Positions 26,460 through 36,227 of a stretch of DNA of 64,000 nt are shown in pieces. The notes under the pieces were generated by a model that worked only from the letters and a program-made list of their open reading frames with translations, was not told the origin of the DNA and made no database searches. Both the position numbers and the translations under genes were made by a program. This DNA comes from Clostridium polynesiense (GTDB lineage Bacteria > Bacillota > Clostridia > Clostridiales > Clostridiaceae), in assembly GCF_000820705.1 (NCBI RefSeq), contig NZ_CCXI01000008.1:1-64000 (forward strand), written 5' to 3'. The first letter of the stretch is position 1. Every line of letters begins with the position of its first letter.

Positions 26460-26495
26460 AATTAATATATTAATGAGATTGAAAGAGGTGTTCCT

Positions 26496-28019
26496 ATGCA
26501 GCAGGAATTCATTCTGGAAATGCTTGATATTTCCAAGAGTTTTCCAGGAGTAAAGGCTTTAGACAAGGTGAGCATAAAAATCAAACCTGGTTCAGTTCAT
26601 GCACTTATGGGAGAAAACGGTGCAGGGAAGTCAACTCTTATGAAATGTCTTTTTGGAATCTATAAAGCAGATGAAGGAGAAATTTTTTTAGAAGGAAAAA
26701 AGGTAGAGTTTAAAAATTCTAAGGACGCTTTAGACAATGGGATCTCTATGATTCATCAGGAGCTTCATCCTGTTCCATATAGAAGTGTAATGGAAAATAT
26801 ATGGCTTGGAAGATATCCTGTGAAAAATGTTTTAGGCATAAAGCCTGTAGATCATAAAAAAATGTACAAGGATACTGAAGCTCTTATGGATGAACTTCAA
26901 ATGAGTATTAAACCTCATACCCTTATGGCAAAGCTATCAGTATCTCAAATTCAGGCGGTGGAAATTGCTAAGGCTGTTTCCTATAGGTCAAAAATAATAG
27001 TAATGGATGAGCCTACCTCCTCCTTAACGGAAACAGAAGTTGCTCATCTTTTTAGAATTATTAATAACTTAAGAAAACAAGGCGTAGCTATTATATATAT
27101 ATCACATAAAATGGAGGAAATACTGAACATATCCGATGAAGTTTCAATAATGAGGGATGGCAGATATCTTGGCACCTGGCAGGCGGAGGAATTAACCACT
27201 GACTTAATTATAAACAAGATGGTGGGAAGAGATTTAACTAATAGGTTTCCACCAAGAGAAAATGTACCGCAGGAGGTTATCCTTAAGGTACAAGAGCTTA
27301 CCTCAACTAATCCTAAGTCATTTAAAAATATCAGCTTTGACGTTAAAAAGGGAGAAATCCTTGGGATAGCCGGTCTCGTAGGAGCTCAAAGGACAGAAAT
27401 GGTGGAAGCACTTTTTGGACTTAGAAGTACTTCAGCAGGCATCACTTATTTAAAGGGACAGCCTGTAAGGATCAGTACTCCTATAGATGCTATAAAAAAT
27501 AGGATTGCACTGCTTACAGAGGAGAGGAGAGTTACGGGGATATTCCCGGTACTTTCCGTAGAAGATAATATGCTGGTGGCATCTATTTCTAATTATCTTC
27601 ATAGAGGTGCAATTAACAGCAAAAAGTGCGTTAAAGCGGTAAAGGAAAATATAACCTCCTTAAGGATAAAAACACCCTCCTATAAAACTCAAATAAGAAA
27701 TTTATCCGGAGGTAATCAGCAAAAGGTTATTTTTTCAAGATGGCTATTAAGTAATCCTGATATTTTGATTTTAGATGAGCCTACAAGAGGAATAGACGTA
27801 GGTGCAAAATATGAAATATACTCTATAATTGCTGAGCTTGCAAAAAAAGGTAAGAGTATAATTATGATATCTTCAGAACTTCCTGAACTATTGGGAATGT
27901 GCGACAGAATAATGGTAATGTGTGAAGGAAGAGTCACAGGAACATTAAATTCTGAAGATGCAAATCAGGAAATAATAATGAAATATGCAACTCAGTTTGC
28001 TAAGCAAGGAGGCTTATAG
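26496..28019 (+). CDS. mglA: Galactose ABC transporter, tandem ATP-binding protein
   Basis: A 507-residue protein of two fused ABC ATPase domains that powers sugar import. The first half has Walker A GENGAGKST, signature LSVSQIQAVEIAK (degenerate LSxSQ, usual for this family) and Walker B IIVMDEPTSSL. The second half has the altered Walker A AGLVGAQRTEM, an intact signature LSGGNQQK and LILDEPTRGIDVG. The degenerate second nucleotide site is normal for MglA/RbsA types. Follows mglB after the hairpin; mglC starts 2 nt after its stop. Confidence 0.92.
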   Translation: MQQEFILEMLDISKSFPGVKALDKVSIKIKPGSVHALMGENGAGKSTLMKCLFGIYKADEGEIFLEGKKVEFKNSKDALDNGISMIHQELHPVPYRSVMENIWLGRYPVKNVLGIKPVDHKKMYKDTEALMDELQMSIKPHTLMAKLSVSQIQAVEIAKAVSYRSKIIVMDEPTSSLTETEVAHLFRIINNLRKQGVAIIYISHKMEEILNISDEVSIMRDGRYLGTWQAEELTTDLIINKMVGRDLTNRFPPRENVPQEVILKVQELTSTNPKSFKNISFDVKKGEILGIAGLVGAQRTEMVEALFGLRSTSAGITYLKGQPVRISTPIDAIKNRIALLTEERRVTGIFPVLSVEDNMLVASISNYLHRGAINSKKCVKAVKENITSLRIKTPSYKTQIRNLSGGNQQKVIFSRWLLSNPDILILDEPTRGIDVGAKYEIYSIIAELAKKGKSIIMISSELPELLGMCDRIMVMCEGRVTGTLNSEDANQEIIMKYATQFAKQGGL

Positions 28020-28021
28020 AA

Positions 28022-29035
28022 ATGTCATCAGAAAAGGAAAAGAAAAGTTTTAAGTTAGATATTAGCTCTATTAGAGAATTTTCAAGCACTAATGCTATTT
28101 ATTTAGTTCTCCTAGTATTATTTCTAGGTATAGGGTTTTTGGAAAACAGCTTTTTCTCATTTAATAACATAAAAAATGTACTTCTTATATCTTCTGTACG
28201 TATGATAATTGCCTTAGGGGTTGGAGGAGTGCTTATAACCAAAGGAACTGACCTGTCCGCAGGACGTATAGTAGGGTTGACTGCCTGCGTGTCTGCAAGT
28301 CTTCTTCAGAGACCGGACTATGCTTATAAGTTATTTCCTAACCTGCAGCAGATGCCTCTTATAGTACCTATTTTGCTTGCTATAGTTATAGGAATGATCA
28401 TAGGATTGCTGAATGGTATATCCATAGCTTATTTAAAGGTTCCGCCCTTTATTGCTACTTTGGGTATGATGGTAATAGTTTATGGATTGGCTTTAATTTA
28501 TACTAATGCCCAGCCAATAGGAGGATTAAGAAATGATTTTACCACTGTGGCCTCCGGGGCAAAATTTATTGTGCCAAATTTGATTTTAATCGCGGTGGCA
28601 GTAGCGGCTTTAATATGGTTTATATTAAATAAAACGCGTTTTGGTAAATATATATATGCCATTGGGGGAAATCCTGCAGCAGCAGAGGTTTCCGGTGTAA
28701 ATGTGGAATTAACACTTTTAAAGGTATATGCTTTAGCAGGAGCGCTTTATGGACTTGCAGGTGTTTTGCTGGCAGCGAGAACCGGTGGAGCCACCAATAA
28801 TTATGGACAAATGTATGAGCTGGATGCTATTGCAGCAGCTACTATAGGTGGAGTATCAACCTCCGGAGGAATAGGAAAGGTTTCAGGTATAATAACCGGG
28901 GTATTAATTTTTGAAGTTTTAAATAATGGACTTGTTATACTGGGAGTATCTACTTACTGGCAGCAGGTTATAAAGGGTGTCATAATAATAGGTGCTGTTG
29001 CTTTTGATATAAGAAAATATTTAAGTAAAAAATAA
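28022..29035 (+). CDS. mglC: Galactose ABC transporter, permease
   Basis: A 337-residue inner-membrane permease (BPD_transp_2, RbsC/MglC group) with 8-10 hydrophobic segments. Family strings are GVGGVLITKGTDLSAGRIVGL, IAYLKVPPFIATLGMMVI, FGKYIYAIGGNPAAAEVSGVNV and ATIGGVSTSGGIGKVSGII. MglC proteins keep the internal GTDLSAGR and the DAIAAATIGG loop that contacts the ATPase. Last gene of the operon, with a strong terminator after it. Confidence 0.92.
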   Translation: MSSEKEKKSFKLDISSIREFSSTNAIYLVLLVLFLGIGFLENSFFSFNNIKNVLLISSVRMIIALGVGGVLITKGTDLSAGRIVGLTACVSASLLQRPDYAYKLFPNLQQMPLIVPILLAIVIGMIIGLLNGISIAYLKVPPFIATLGMMVIVYGLALIYTNAQPIGGLRNDFTTVASGAKFIVPNLILIAVAVAALIWFILNKTRFGKYIYAIGGNPAAAEVSGVNVELTLLKVYALAGALYGLAGVLLAARTGGATNNYGQMYELDAIAAATIGGVSTSGGIGKVSGIITGVLIFEVLNNGLVILGVSTYWQQVIKGVIIIGAVAFDIRKYLSKK

Positions 29036-29060
29036 AATATAATTTGCCCTCCAAATTATT

Positions 29061-29091
29061 AAAGGGTGTCCTTGTAGGACACCCCTTTTTT
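29061..29091 (+). terminator. Terminator of mglBAC
   Basis: GGGTGTCC pairs with GGACACCC around TTGTA, followed by a C and a T-run. Confidence 0.9.
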
Positions 29092-29128
29092 AAGATTTAA
29101 TTTAATCACAACACATTAAACCAAAGAC

Positions 29129-30496
29129 TCAGCTTACCTCCACATAAGTATCTATTATTTGGGCCTTTTGTGTGCTGTGTCTGTAAAAGATAAGCCCTAA
29201 ACTGTCAGCTAAAGCCCATCCTATAGGAATTGACCACCAGATACCTTTTTCTCCTATCATAGGAAATCTAGACAGAAAATAAGCCATAAAAACTCTTGTT
29301 CCCAGGGAGGCTATAGTCAATACAATTGAAGTCTTTAAGTTTCCTATACCTCTAAAATATCCATAAAACATAAATAAAAAACCTATTAATACGTAGAATA
29401 TTGATATTACTGAAAGATACTCAATCCCCATATTAATGACATTAACTTCTTCAGCACTTACAAAAATATGCATTAAATATCTTGAAGACAGCAAAATTGT
29501 TGTAGAGGAGAGGATACAAAAGATTATTATAGTTTTAACAGCTGACTTTACACCTGATTTTATCCTTTCTAAGTTGCCGGCTCCTTTATTTTGAGCAACG
29601 TAGGTAGAAAAGGCATTACCGAAATCCTGTACAGGCAAGTATGCAATAGAGTCAATTTTACCAGCTGCAGTAAAGGCTGCCATTGTATCAGTTCCAAAGG
29701 AGTTTACAAGACCTTGGACACAGACCATTCCAAAGGTCATTATAGATTGCTGAAGAGCAGTAAGGAGGCTGTACTTTTTTATTAGAGAAAATAGAGACTT
29801 ATCAAATACTATTTCTTTATAATTAATTCTAATAAAAGGAAGCTTTATAAAGGCATAAGCAAGACACAATACGGAAGAAAGACCCTGAGCTATTACTGTA
29901 GCTGCTGCAACTCCTATAACCCCCATATTAAATTTAATTACAAATAAAAGATCTAAAAATATATTTATAAGTGATGCTAATACTAAAAAATAAAGAGGAG
30001 TTTTAGAATCTCCTACTGAACGAAGAATTGCAGAGGAATAGTTAAAAAGCAGCGTAAATATTAAACCTCCGAAGATAATCTGCAGATAAGAGGTGGAGCT
30101 TAAAAGTATTTCCTCTGGTGTTTTCATCAATATCAGCATAGGTTTTGTCAATACTACAGTTAAAAGAGACATTATAATAGTAAGTACAAGCATGAAGATA
30201 AAGGAGGTAGACACAGCCCTCCTAAGCTTTATGTAATCTCCAGCTCCGAAAAATTGAGATAAAACCACAGAGGTTCCCATACATAAACCTATAAGCACCG
30301 CTGAAAAAAAGTTCATAAGCATAAAGGATGATCCTACCGCAGCCAGAGCGTTTTTTCCTACAAATTGCCCTACCACGATAGAATCAACCATATTATAAAG
30401 CTGTTGAAATATATTACCTAAAAGCATGGGAAATGCAAAAAATAATATAATTTTTGTGGGATTTCCTTTTGTCATATCTTTCATTTTACAATTCAC
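29129..30496 (-). CDS. MATE-family multidrug/cation antiporter
   Basis: A 455-residue membrane protein of the MATE (MatE, NorM/DinF) family with 12 predicted helices in two homologous halves. The first begins ILFFAFPMLLGNIFQQLYNMVDSIVVGQFVG and the second QQSIMTFGMVCVQGLVNSFG. MATE pumps expel cationic drugs or metabolites using Na+ or H+ gradients. Divergent from a LysR gene with a 111-nt gap, a layout in which the regulator often controls the pump. Confidence 0.9.
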   Translation of the reverse strand: MNCKMKDMTKGNPTKIILFFAFPMLLGNIFQQLYNMVDSIVVGQFVGKNALAAVGSSFMLMNFFSAVLIGLCMGTSVVLSQFFGAGDYIKLRRAVSTSFIFMLVLTIIMSLLTVVLTKPMLILMKTPEEILLSSTSYLQIIFGGLIFTLLFNYSSAILRSVGDSKTPLYFLVLASLINIFLDLLFVIKFNMGVIGVAAATVIAQGLSSVLCLAYAFIKLPFIRINYKEIVFDKSLFSLIKKYSLLTALQQSIMTFGMVCVQGLVNSFGTDTMAAFTAAGKIDSIAYLPVQDFGNAFSTYVAQNKGAGNLERIKSGVKSAVKTIIIFCILSSTTILLSSRYLMHIFVSAEEVNVINMGIEYLSVISIFYVLIGFLFMFYGYFRGIGNLKTSIVLTIASLGTRVFMAYFLSRFPMIGEKGIWWSIPIGWALADSLGLIFYRHSTQKAQIIDTYVEVS

Positions 30497-30607
30497 CTCA
30501 TAAATCTATATCAATCCATTGTAGTATATCAAATACAGTACTATAATAAAAATACTAATTTATTATATGTATTATATATAAATATATATAGATTGGAGGG
30601 AAGAACC

Positions 30608-31471
30608 TTGGATATAAAGCAGTTAAATTTCTTTACAGCGGTGATAGAAGAGGGGAATATTACAGCTGCAGCAAAAAAACTTCATATAGCCCAGCCGGCA
30701 CTAAGCAATCAAATTAAGCTTCTAGAAAAGGAACTGGGAGTTAAACTCATTGAAAGAGGTTCAAGAAAAGTTACTCTCACAGATGCAGGTAAAATATTAT
30801 TGGATAAGGCGAAGCACATATTAGAGCTGGAACGTTCAGTATACAAGGAGCTGGGGGATTTTAACAAAGGTTTAAAAGGTACATTAAGGATAGGTGCTAT
30901 TTCAGCAATTGATTCAGCTCTTCTAAACGGAAGGCTTAACAGCTACAGCAAAAGCTATCCTCATATAAAATATGAGCTGCATGAGGGGATAACTCCCCAG
31001 ATAATAGAGCTTATATACTCTGGAATAATAGAAATAGGCATAGTAAGAACTCCCTTTAAATCAGAAGGGTTAAATGTAAGATATTTAGAGGCAGAGCCGA
31101 TGATAGCTGCCTATAGTTCAGAATTTTTATTAGGAAATGATAATGAAAAAATAACCCTTGAAGAGTTAAGGGATAAGCCTCTTATAATTTATAGAAGATT
31201 TGAAAAGCTGATAATAGCAACCTGTGAAAGTTTCGGATTTGAACCTAATGTTTTTTGCATAAATGATGATTCACGTACCACTCTTTTATGGGCTGATTCT
31301 GGACTTGGTATTGCTATTGTCCCTATATCATCGCTACATCTCATAATGGGACAAAATTTAAAATTTAAAGTAATAGATGAACCACATTTATCTACCCAGA
31401 TAGCCATTGTTTCTGAGAAAGGAAGAGTTTTATCCAAAGCAGCGGAAAATTTTTTAAACATGTTCCCATAG
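30608..31471 (+). CDS. LysR-family transcriptional regulator
   Basis: A 287-residue regulator. The N-terminal helix-turn-helix (about 1-60) reads KQLNFFTAVIEEGNITAAAKKLHIAQPALSNQ in segments, and a two-lobed co-inducer domain begins near GTLRIGAISAID. The TTG start has GGAGGG at 30595-30600. It is divergent from the MATE gene and precedes a 2-hydroxyacid dehydrogenase and an MFS gene, so both sides are possible targets. The C-terminus resembles regulators of organic-acid metabolism only in general fold; the inducer is unknown. Confidence 0.88.
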   Translation: MDIKQLNFFTAVIEEGNITAAAKKLHIAQPALSNQIKLLEKELGVKLIERGSRKVTLTDAGKILLDKAKHILELERSVYKELGDFNKGLKGTLRIGAISAIDSALLNGRLNSYSKSYPHIKYELHEGITPQIIELIYSGIIEIGIVRTPFKSEGLNVRYLEAEPMIAAYSSEFLLGNDNEKITLEELRDKPLIIYRRFEKLIIATCESFGFEPNVFCINDDSRTTLLWADSGLGIAIVPISSLHLIMGQNLKFKVIDEPHLSTQIAIVSEKGRVLSKAAENFLNMFP

Positions 31472-31634
31472 GAATTTCTACCTGAATTTAATAAAGTTAT
31501 GTATATCAGCTTAAGTTAGTATTTAGGAAGATGTTCAAGCTCTTTGGACTATAAAACTAACATATTATTAATATATAAATAAGCATTATAGGTTATAATT
31601 TAATTATATTGTGGTAAGAAGGAGGATTTGTGAG

Positions 31635-32588
31635 ATGAAGGTACTTTTTACTTTTAAGGAATTTTTAACGGATAAGAAAGAAGAGCTGGAGAGCTTGGGG
31701 TATGAGCTTTATTATGAAAAGGAAAGCTCCTTAGAGTTTAAACCATACATGGAAGAAATAGATATCCTGGTTTGTTATAATCCCTTTAATAATGTGGATA
31801 TTAAAAGATTTAAAAATCTTAAATGGATACAGCTTTCATCAGTAGGGCTGGATCAGATTTCCGAAGAAGTGGGAGAATATATAAAAGAGCAAGGGATAAT
31901 ATTAACAAACAACAAAGGCGGATATGGCATACCTATAGGAGAATGGATAGTGATGAACATCCTGGAACTTTCAAAAAAATCCTATGATTTCTTTGAAAAC
32001 AGAAGAGAAAGAAAGTGGAAACCTATTTATAATATCACTGAGATTTACGGGAAAACTATAGGGATGCTGGGTACCGGAAGCATAGCCATAGAAGCAGCTA
32101 AAAGATTAAAACCCTTTGAGGTAGAGATATTGGGAGTGAACACCGATGGAAGAGCTGTGGAGCATTTTGATAAATGTTATTCTATGAAGGATATTAACTT
32201 AGTATTAAATAAAAGCGATGTAGTGGTAGTGACCCTGCCAAACACTGAGGACACCTATCATATACTGAATGAAAAAGCTTTAGATGAAATGAAGGAAGAA
32301 AGCTGCCTTATTAACGTTTCCAGAGGAAGGGTAATAGACGAAGATGCTCTTATAAGAAAACTGGAAAAGGGTGATATTAAAGGAGCTGCTTTAGATGTAT
32401 TTGAGGAAGAACCCCTTGCCAAGGAGAGCAGGCTGTGGGATTTTAAAAATGTGATAATTACACCTCATAATTCCTGGGTAAGCGATAACAGCTTTCACAG
32501 AAGAACAGAAATGTTTTATGAAAATTTAAAAAGATATTCCCTTAATGAGAAACTTCTCAATACTGCAGACTTTAAAAAGGGGTATTAA
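31635..32588 (+). CDS. D-isomer-specific 2-hydroxyacid dehydrogenase
   Basis: A 317-residue NAD-linked reductase of 2-oxoacids. Nucleotide-binding motif is GMLGTGSIAIEAAKRL. Catalytic set: Arg in NVSRGRVIDEDAL, Glu in DVFEEEPL, His in ITPHNSW. The N-terminal half is short and diverged, as in the GhrA/Ldh-A side of the family, rather than SerA (no ACT domain). ATG 31635 has AAGGAGG at 31619-31625. An MFS gene follows 87 nt later and could move the hydroxy acid or oxoacid. Confidence 0.85.
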   Translation: MKVLFTFKEFLTDKKEELESLGYELYYEKESSLEFKPYMEEIDILVCYNPFNNVDIKRFKNLKWIQLSSVGLDQISEEVGEYIKEQGIILTNNKGGYGIPIGEWIVMNILELSKKSYDFFENRRERKWKPIYNITEIYGKTIGMLGTGSIAIEAAKRLKPFEVEILGVNTDGRAVEHFDKCYSMKDINLVLNKSDVVVVTLPNTEDTYHILNEKALDEMKEESCLINVSRGRVIDEDALIRKLEKGDIKGAALDVFEEEPLAKESRLWDFKNVIITPHNSWVSDNSFHRRTEMFYENLKRYSLNEKLLNTADFKKGY

Positions 32589-32675
32589 GGCTTTAATTCT
32601 GTTTGTTTAATCTATTAGTCATGATATAATCTTCATTGGAATAAATAATTAATATTTGATTGTATGGAGATTACT

Positions 32676-33971
32676 ATGAAGAAAAACTATGAATTTTACA
32701 AATGGAGAATTTGGTCTATTTTAGCATCAGCCTTTGTAATGGCTTTATTCCACCGAATGGCTTCAGGAGTGGTGGCTGATGAGCTGACAAAAGAATTGAA
32801 CCTCTCTGCCTATCAGCTTGGCAACATTGCCTCCATTACCTATTATACTCATGCTTTTATGCAGGTGCCGGCAGGAGTGCTTCTGGACTCTATCGGACCA
32901 AAAAAAATTAGTGCTGTAGGGATGCTTTTTACAGCATTAGGCTCTGTACTATTTGGAGCAGCTTCTAATGTGTACTTTGCATATCTGGGAAGATTTTTTG
33001 TTGGACTGGGTACTTCTGTAATTTTTATTTCAGTGCTTAAGGCTCAATCTAACTGGTTTACTTTAAAGGAATTTTCAAAAGCTTCCGGAAAGCTTGCATT
33101 TATAGGAAATATAGGAGGTGTACTTGCCACCTTTCCATTAGCTGCTCTAGTAGTATGGGCAGGATGGAGAAACTCCTTTTATATAATGTCTGTAATATGC
33201 TTTGGAATAGCACTTCTTATCATTAGATATGTGAAGGACTCCCCTAAAGAATATGGATTTACCGCTTCAGGGCGAGAGAACTCCGCAAGTGACAGCAATC
33301 TTAAAGAAGCCTTTAAAAGTGTTATAAAAAGCAGATACACCTGGAGAAATTTTTTGCTTCTATTTTCCCTTGTAGGCTGTACAACTACCTTTACAGGGCT
33401 CTGGGGAGTAACTTATATAACCTCTGTTTATGGCATTACAAAGGGAGGTGCGGCTTTTTATATCTCCTTTGTAATGTACGGATTTGTAATAGGTTCACTG
33501 CTTCTTGGGAAAATGTCCGATATATTTAAGGACAATCTTGTTATGTACCCCAGGATAGCATCTGTATCAATATCATTAATATGGTTTTATATACTGATAA
33601 TTGCAAAGGGAAAACCCCCGTTAATAGTTTTACCTGTATTATTTTTTGTTATGGGCGCATTGGCTATGTCCCACGTATTATGCTTCACTGACATAAAGGA
33701 AAACATTGAGGAAAGATATAGCGGATTAGCTACCAGCATAGTTAATTCAGGAGAATTTATAGGAAGCTCCTTTATGAGCATACTCATAGGTTTAATTTTA
33801 GATTATAAATGGCAGGGAGAAATAATTAATGGCAGCAGGGCTTATGGGATTACAGAGTACAAAACAGCCTTTATGCTTTTTTTAGGAATATCCCTTCTAG
33901 GTATTCTTGCATCCATGATTAAACCTAGAGAAATTATCGTGTTTGAAGATAATGTTAAAAATATCCTATAA
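32676..33971 (+). CDS. Major facilitator superfamily transporter
   Basis: A 431-residue 12-helix transporter. It has the MFS loop 2-3 signature (GVLLDSIGPKKIS) and a conserved helix 4 (LGRFFVGLGTSVIFISVLK). It resembles organic-anion (glucarate/oxalate-like) branches in its opening SAFVMALFHRMASGVVADEL. ATG 32676 has GGAGA at 32666-32670; the ATG at 32664 overlaps that site. With the dehydrogenase ahead it may form an organic-acid uptake/reduction pair; the substrate is unknown. Confidence 0.85.
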   Translation: MKKNYEFYKWRIWSILASAFVMALFHRMASGVVADELTKELNLSAYQLGNIASITYYTHAFMQVPAGVLLDSIGPKKISAVGMLFTALGSVLFGAASNVYFAYLGRFFVGLGTSVIFISVLKAQSNWFTLKEFSKASGKLAFIGNIGGVLATFPLAALVVWAGWRNSFYIMSVICFGIALLIIRYVKDSPKEYGFTASGRENSASDSNLKEAFKSVIKSRYTWRNFLLLFSLVGCTTTFTGLWGVTYITSVYGITKGGAAFYISFVMYGFVIGSLLLGKMSDIFKDNLVMYPRIASVSISLIWFYILIIAKGKPPLIVLPVLFFVMGALAMSHVLCFTDIKENIEERYSGLATSIVNSGEFIGSSFMSILIGLILDYKWQGEIINGSRAYGITEYKTAFMLFLGISLLGILASMIKPREIIVFEDNVKNIL

Positions 33972-34070
33972 TCTTAATATATTATTAAATTATCGGGAAA
34001 CATCCTATCCTGTGTAATTTATTTTATGGTATACTTTACTCAATAATTTTTTATGTGTGTGGGGGAAAAT

Positions 34071-35123
34071 ATGAAAGTTAATAGGACAATGAAGAAAAAC
34101 GTGTTTTATCTACTTTGTGCCATTGTAGGTACATCTGGTTTCTTAGCTTTTATTACTTCGGCTTTTACCGGTAATAAGACTAATGCTAAAAATAGCAATA
34201 AGCTGGTTATAGTTTCACCGGACAAATTAAAAAAAGTGGATTTTAAAGGAGCTATAGCAGTTGAAGAAAATGATTCCTTTGAAAGATATAAGATAGTTCT
34301 TTCCGATGAAACGGAGAATTTCACCGGTGAACTATATAATACAGGCTATAAAGTTGTTTTAGAAAAGGCATCCTTTAATGAGGTAGAATTAAAGGAAAAC
34401 ACATCTTATGGCTTTAATGAGGATGTGGAAATCAAAACCCGATCAGGAAACATAGAAATTGTGTTTCCAACCACTTATGAAGAAAACTTTGTTTATAAAC
34501 ATCCGGTAAATAAAAATGAGATATACGTTTTGATTGCCAAAAAAGCAGAACCTTATTCTTATAATGTTACCCTGGATCCTGGTCATGGGGGTATAGATTC
34601 AGGGGCTCATGTAGGAGAACTCTATGAAAAGGACGTAACCCTTAAAATTGCAGAATATATGAAAATGGGACTTATATACGGGGGAAGCAAAATAGTGATG
34701 ACCAGAACCGATGATGAAGTTAATCCTGATGAAAGGAAAAGGTTAAGGGAAATTACAGATATTGCAAATAAATCAGAATCTAATATATTTGTGTCCATAC
34801 ATTTAAATTCCTTTGAAAATGGCGAGCCCAAAGGAGTAACTACCTATTACTATACAAAAGGACATGAAGAACAGGCAAAGGATAGAGAAAGATTAGCAAA
34901 GGTAGTGCAGAATAATTTAATTTCAAAGGATGGATGGAAGGATAACAGCATTAAAACGGAAAACTTGCAGGTATTAAGAGATACAAAAATGCCTTCCATA
35001 CTGGTAGAGGCAGGTTATATCTCTAATCCTGAAGACAGGGGAAAGCTGCAGCAGGATAAATATCTTTTCAACATAGCTGAAAGTATTAATGCCGGTATAT
35101 TTGAGTACTTTACAACTAAGTAA
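34071..35123 (+). CDS. N-acetylmuramoyl-L-alanine amidase (Amidase_3), exported
   Basis: A 350-residue cell-wall hydrolase that cuts the muramoyl-alanine bond. N-terminal signal or anchor helix is about 10-30 (VFYLLCAIVGTSGFLAFIT), then a beta-rich domain of about 110 residues. The zinc amidase domain runs from about 170 to the end, with DPGHGGIDSGA (first His), Glu in LYEKDVTLKIAEYM, FVSIHLNSF (His) and the catalytic Glu in ILVEAGYISNPEDR. ATG 34071 follows GTGGGGG; the ATG at 34053 has no ribosome site. dapF begins 24 nt after the stop. Confidence 0.88.
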   Translation: MKVNRTMKKNVFYLLCAIVGTSGFLAFITSAFTGNKTNAKNSNKLVIVSPDKLKKVDFKGAIAVEENDSFERYKIVLSDETENFTGELYNTGYKVVLEKASFNEVELKENTSYGFNEDVEIKTRSGNIEIVFPTTYEENFVYKHPVNKNEIYVLIAKKAEPYSYNVTLDPGHGGIDSGAHVGELYEKDVTLKIAEYMKMGLIYGGSKIVMTRTDDEVNPDERKRLREITDIANKSESNIFVSIHLNSFENGEPKGVTTYYYTKGHEEQAKDRERLAKVVQNNLISKDGWKDNSIKTENLQVLRDTKMPSILVEAGYISNPEDRGKLQQDKYLFNIAESINAGIFEYFTTK

Positions 35124-35146
35124 TTTAAAAGGAAAGAGGTGCACTG

Positions 35147-36113
35147 GTGAAAATAGATTTATTAAAATGCCATGGATCAGGAAACGAATTTTATATTATA
35201 GATGAAATAAAAAATAACTACGACTTTTCTGAGGAAGAAAGAGCTGATATAGCAAAAGCTTTCTGTGATAAGACCGGTGGATTGGGGGCCGACGGTATAT
35301 TATTTCTTCTTCCCAGCAGAATAGCAGATGGAAAGATGAGGATATTTAATGCCGACGGCTCTGAAGCCGAGATGTGCGGTAATGGATTAAGATGTATAGG
35401 CAGATACGTTATGGAAAGCATAAATAAAAATAGTGCCATAATAGAAACTATGAAAGCTAAATATAATGTGTCTAGGCGAGAAGATATTTATAAGGGTGTA
35501 TTTACTGTGGAAATAGTAATAGACACTATAGATTTAAATGTATCCTCCATACCTTTAAATTATGACTCTCCTCAGCTTCTTTTAAAAAGCTTGAAGATTT
35601 AACGGATAAATACCTGTTTTCCGCAGTAAGCATAACCAATCCTCACATTGTGGCCATAGTGGAGGAGATAGATGATAATGAACTTACTTCCATAGGACTT
35701 TCTGCTAACAATAATTCAGAACTTTTTCCACAGGGGGTAAATGTTAACTTTGTGAAGGTTTTGGAAGAGGACAGTATTTTTGTAAGAACCTATGAAAGAG
35801 GCGTGGGTCTGACACCTTCCTGCGGCACCGGAATGACAGCATCTTCAATAGAACTGCCCTTAAGCATGAAAATAAACTGGGTAAGGTCTTAAATGTGGTA
35901 AATAAAGGTGGAATGATAAGATGTACAGTAAGCAGGAATATTCAGGGAGAATTAAAGGTTAATTTTACGGGAAATGCAACATATATTTATTCCTGCACTG
36001 TGGACTATAGCTCAGGTCGTTTTGATATAATTTCAGATAAGGAGAGCTTTTTTGAAGAAGGCATGCTCTATCAGGAGTTCCTTGAGAAGGTAACGGAGGA
36101 TTATAAGTTATAA
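35147..36113 (+). pseudogene. dapF: Diaminopimelate epimerase, complete but with two frameshifts
   Basis: DapF converts LL- to meso-diaminopimelate for lysine and peptidoglycan. Three frames together give a full-length enzyme: KCHGSGNEFYIID, GADGILF and NADGSEAEMCGNGLRC (first catalytic Cys) in the first; ITNPHIVAIVEEI, GVNVNFVKV and TYERGVGLTPSCGTGMTASS (second catalytic Cys) in the next; VVNKGGMIRC onward in the last. The first break is in a T4A5 run at about 35580-35590. The second is near 35850, where ATAGAACTGCC needs one more base. Each needs a single added base, and no motif is lost. In an organism that also keeps lysA this is probably sequence error. GTG start after AGAGGTG. Confidence 0.85.
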
Positions 36114-36150
36114 AAGAAAATATTAATATGCAATTATTAGATTTTCAATT

Positions 36151-36200
36151 AAAAGAAGCATTCATTTACCAGTGCGGTTTATGAATGCTTCTTTTATATT
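36151..36200 (+). terminator. Terminator after dapF
   Basis: AAAAGAAGCATTCAT (36151-36165) pairs exactly with ATGAATGCTTCTTTT (36181-36195), then TATATT. It also faces the tail of the tetR gene and may serve both strands. Confidence 0.85.
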
Positions 36201-36227
36201 TATAGAATATCAATTCATGTGGTTAGA

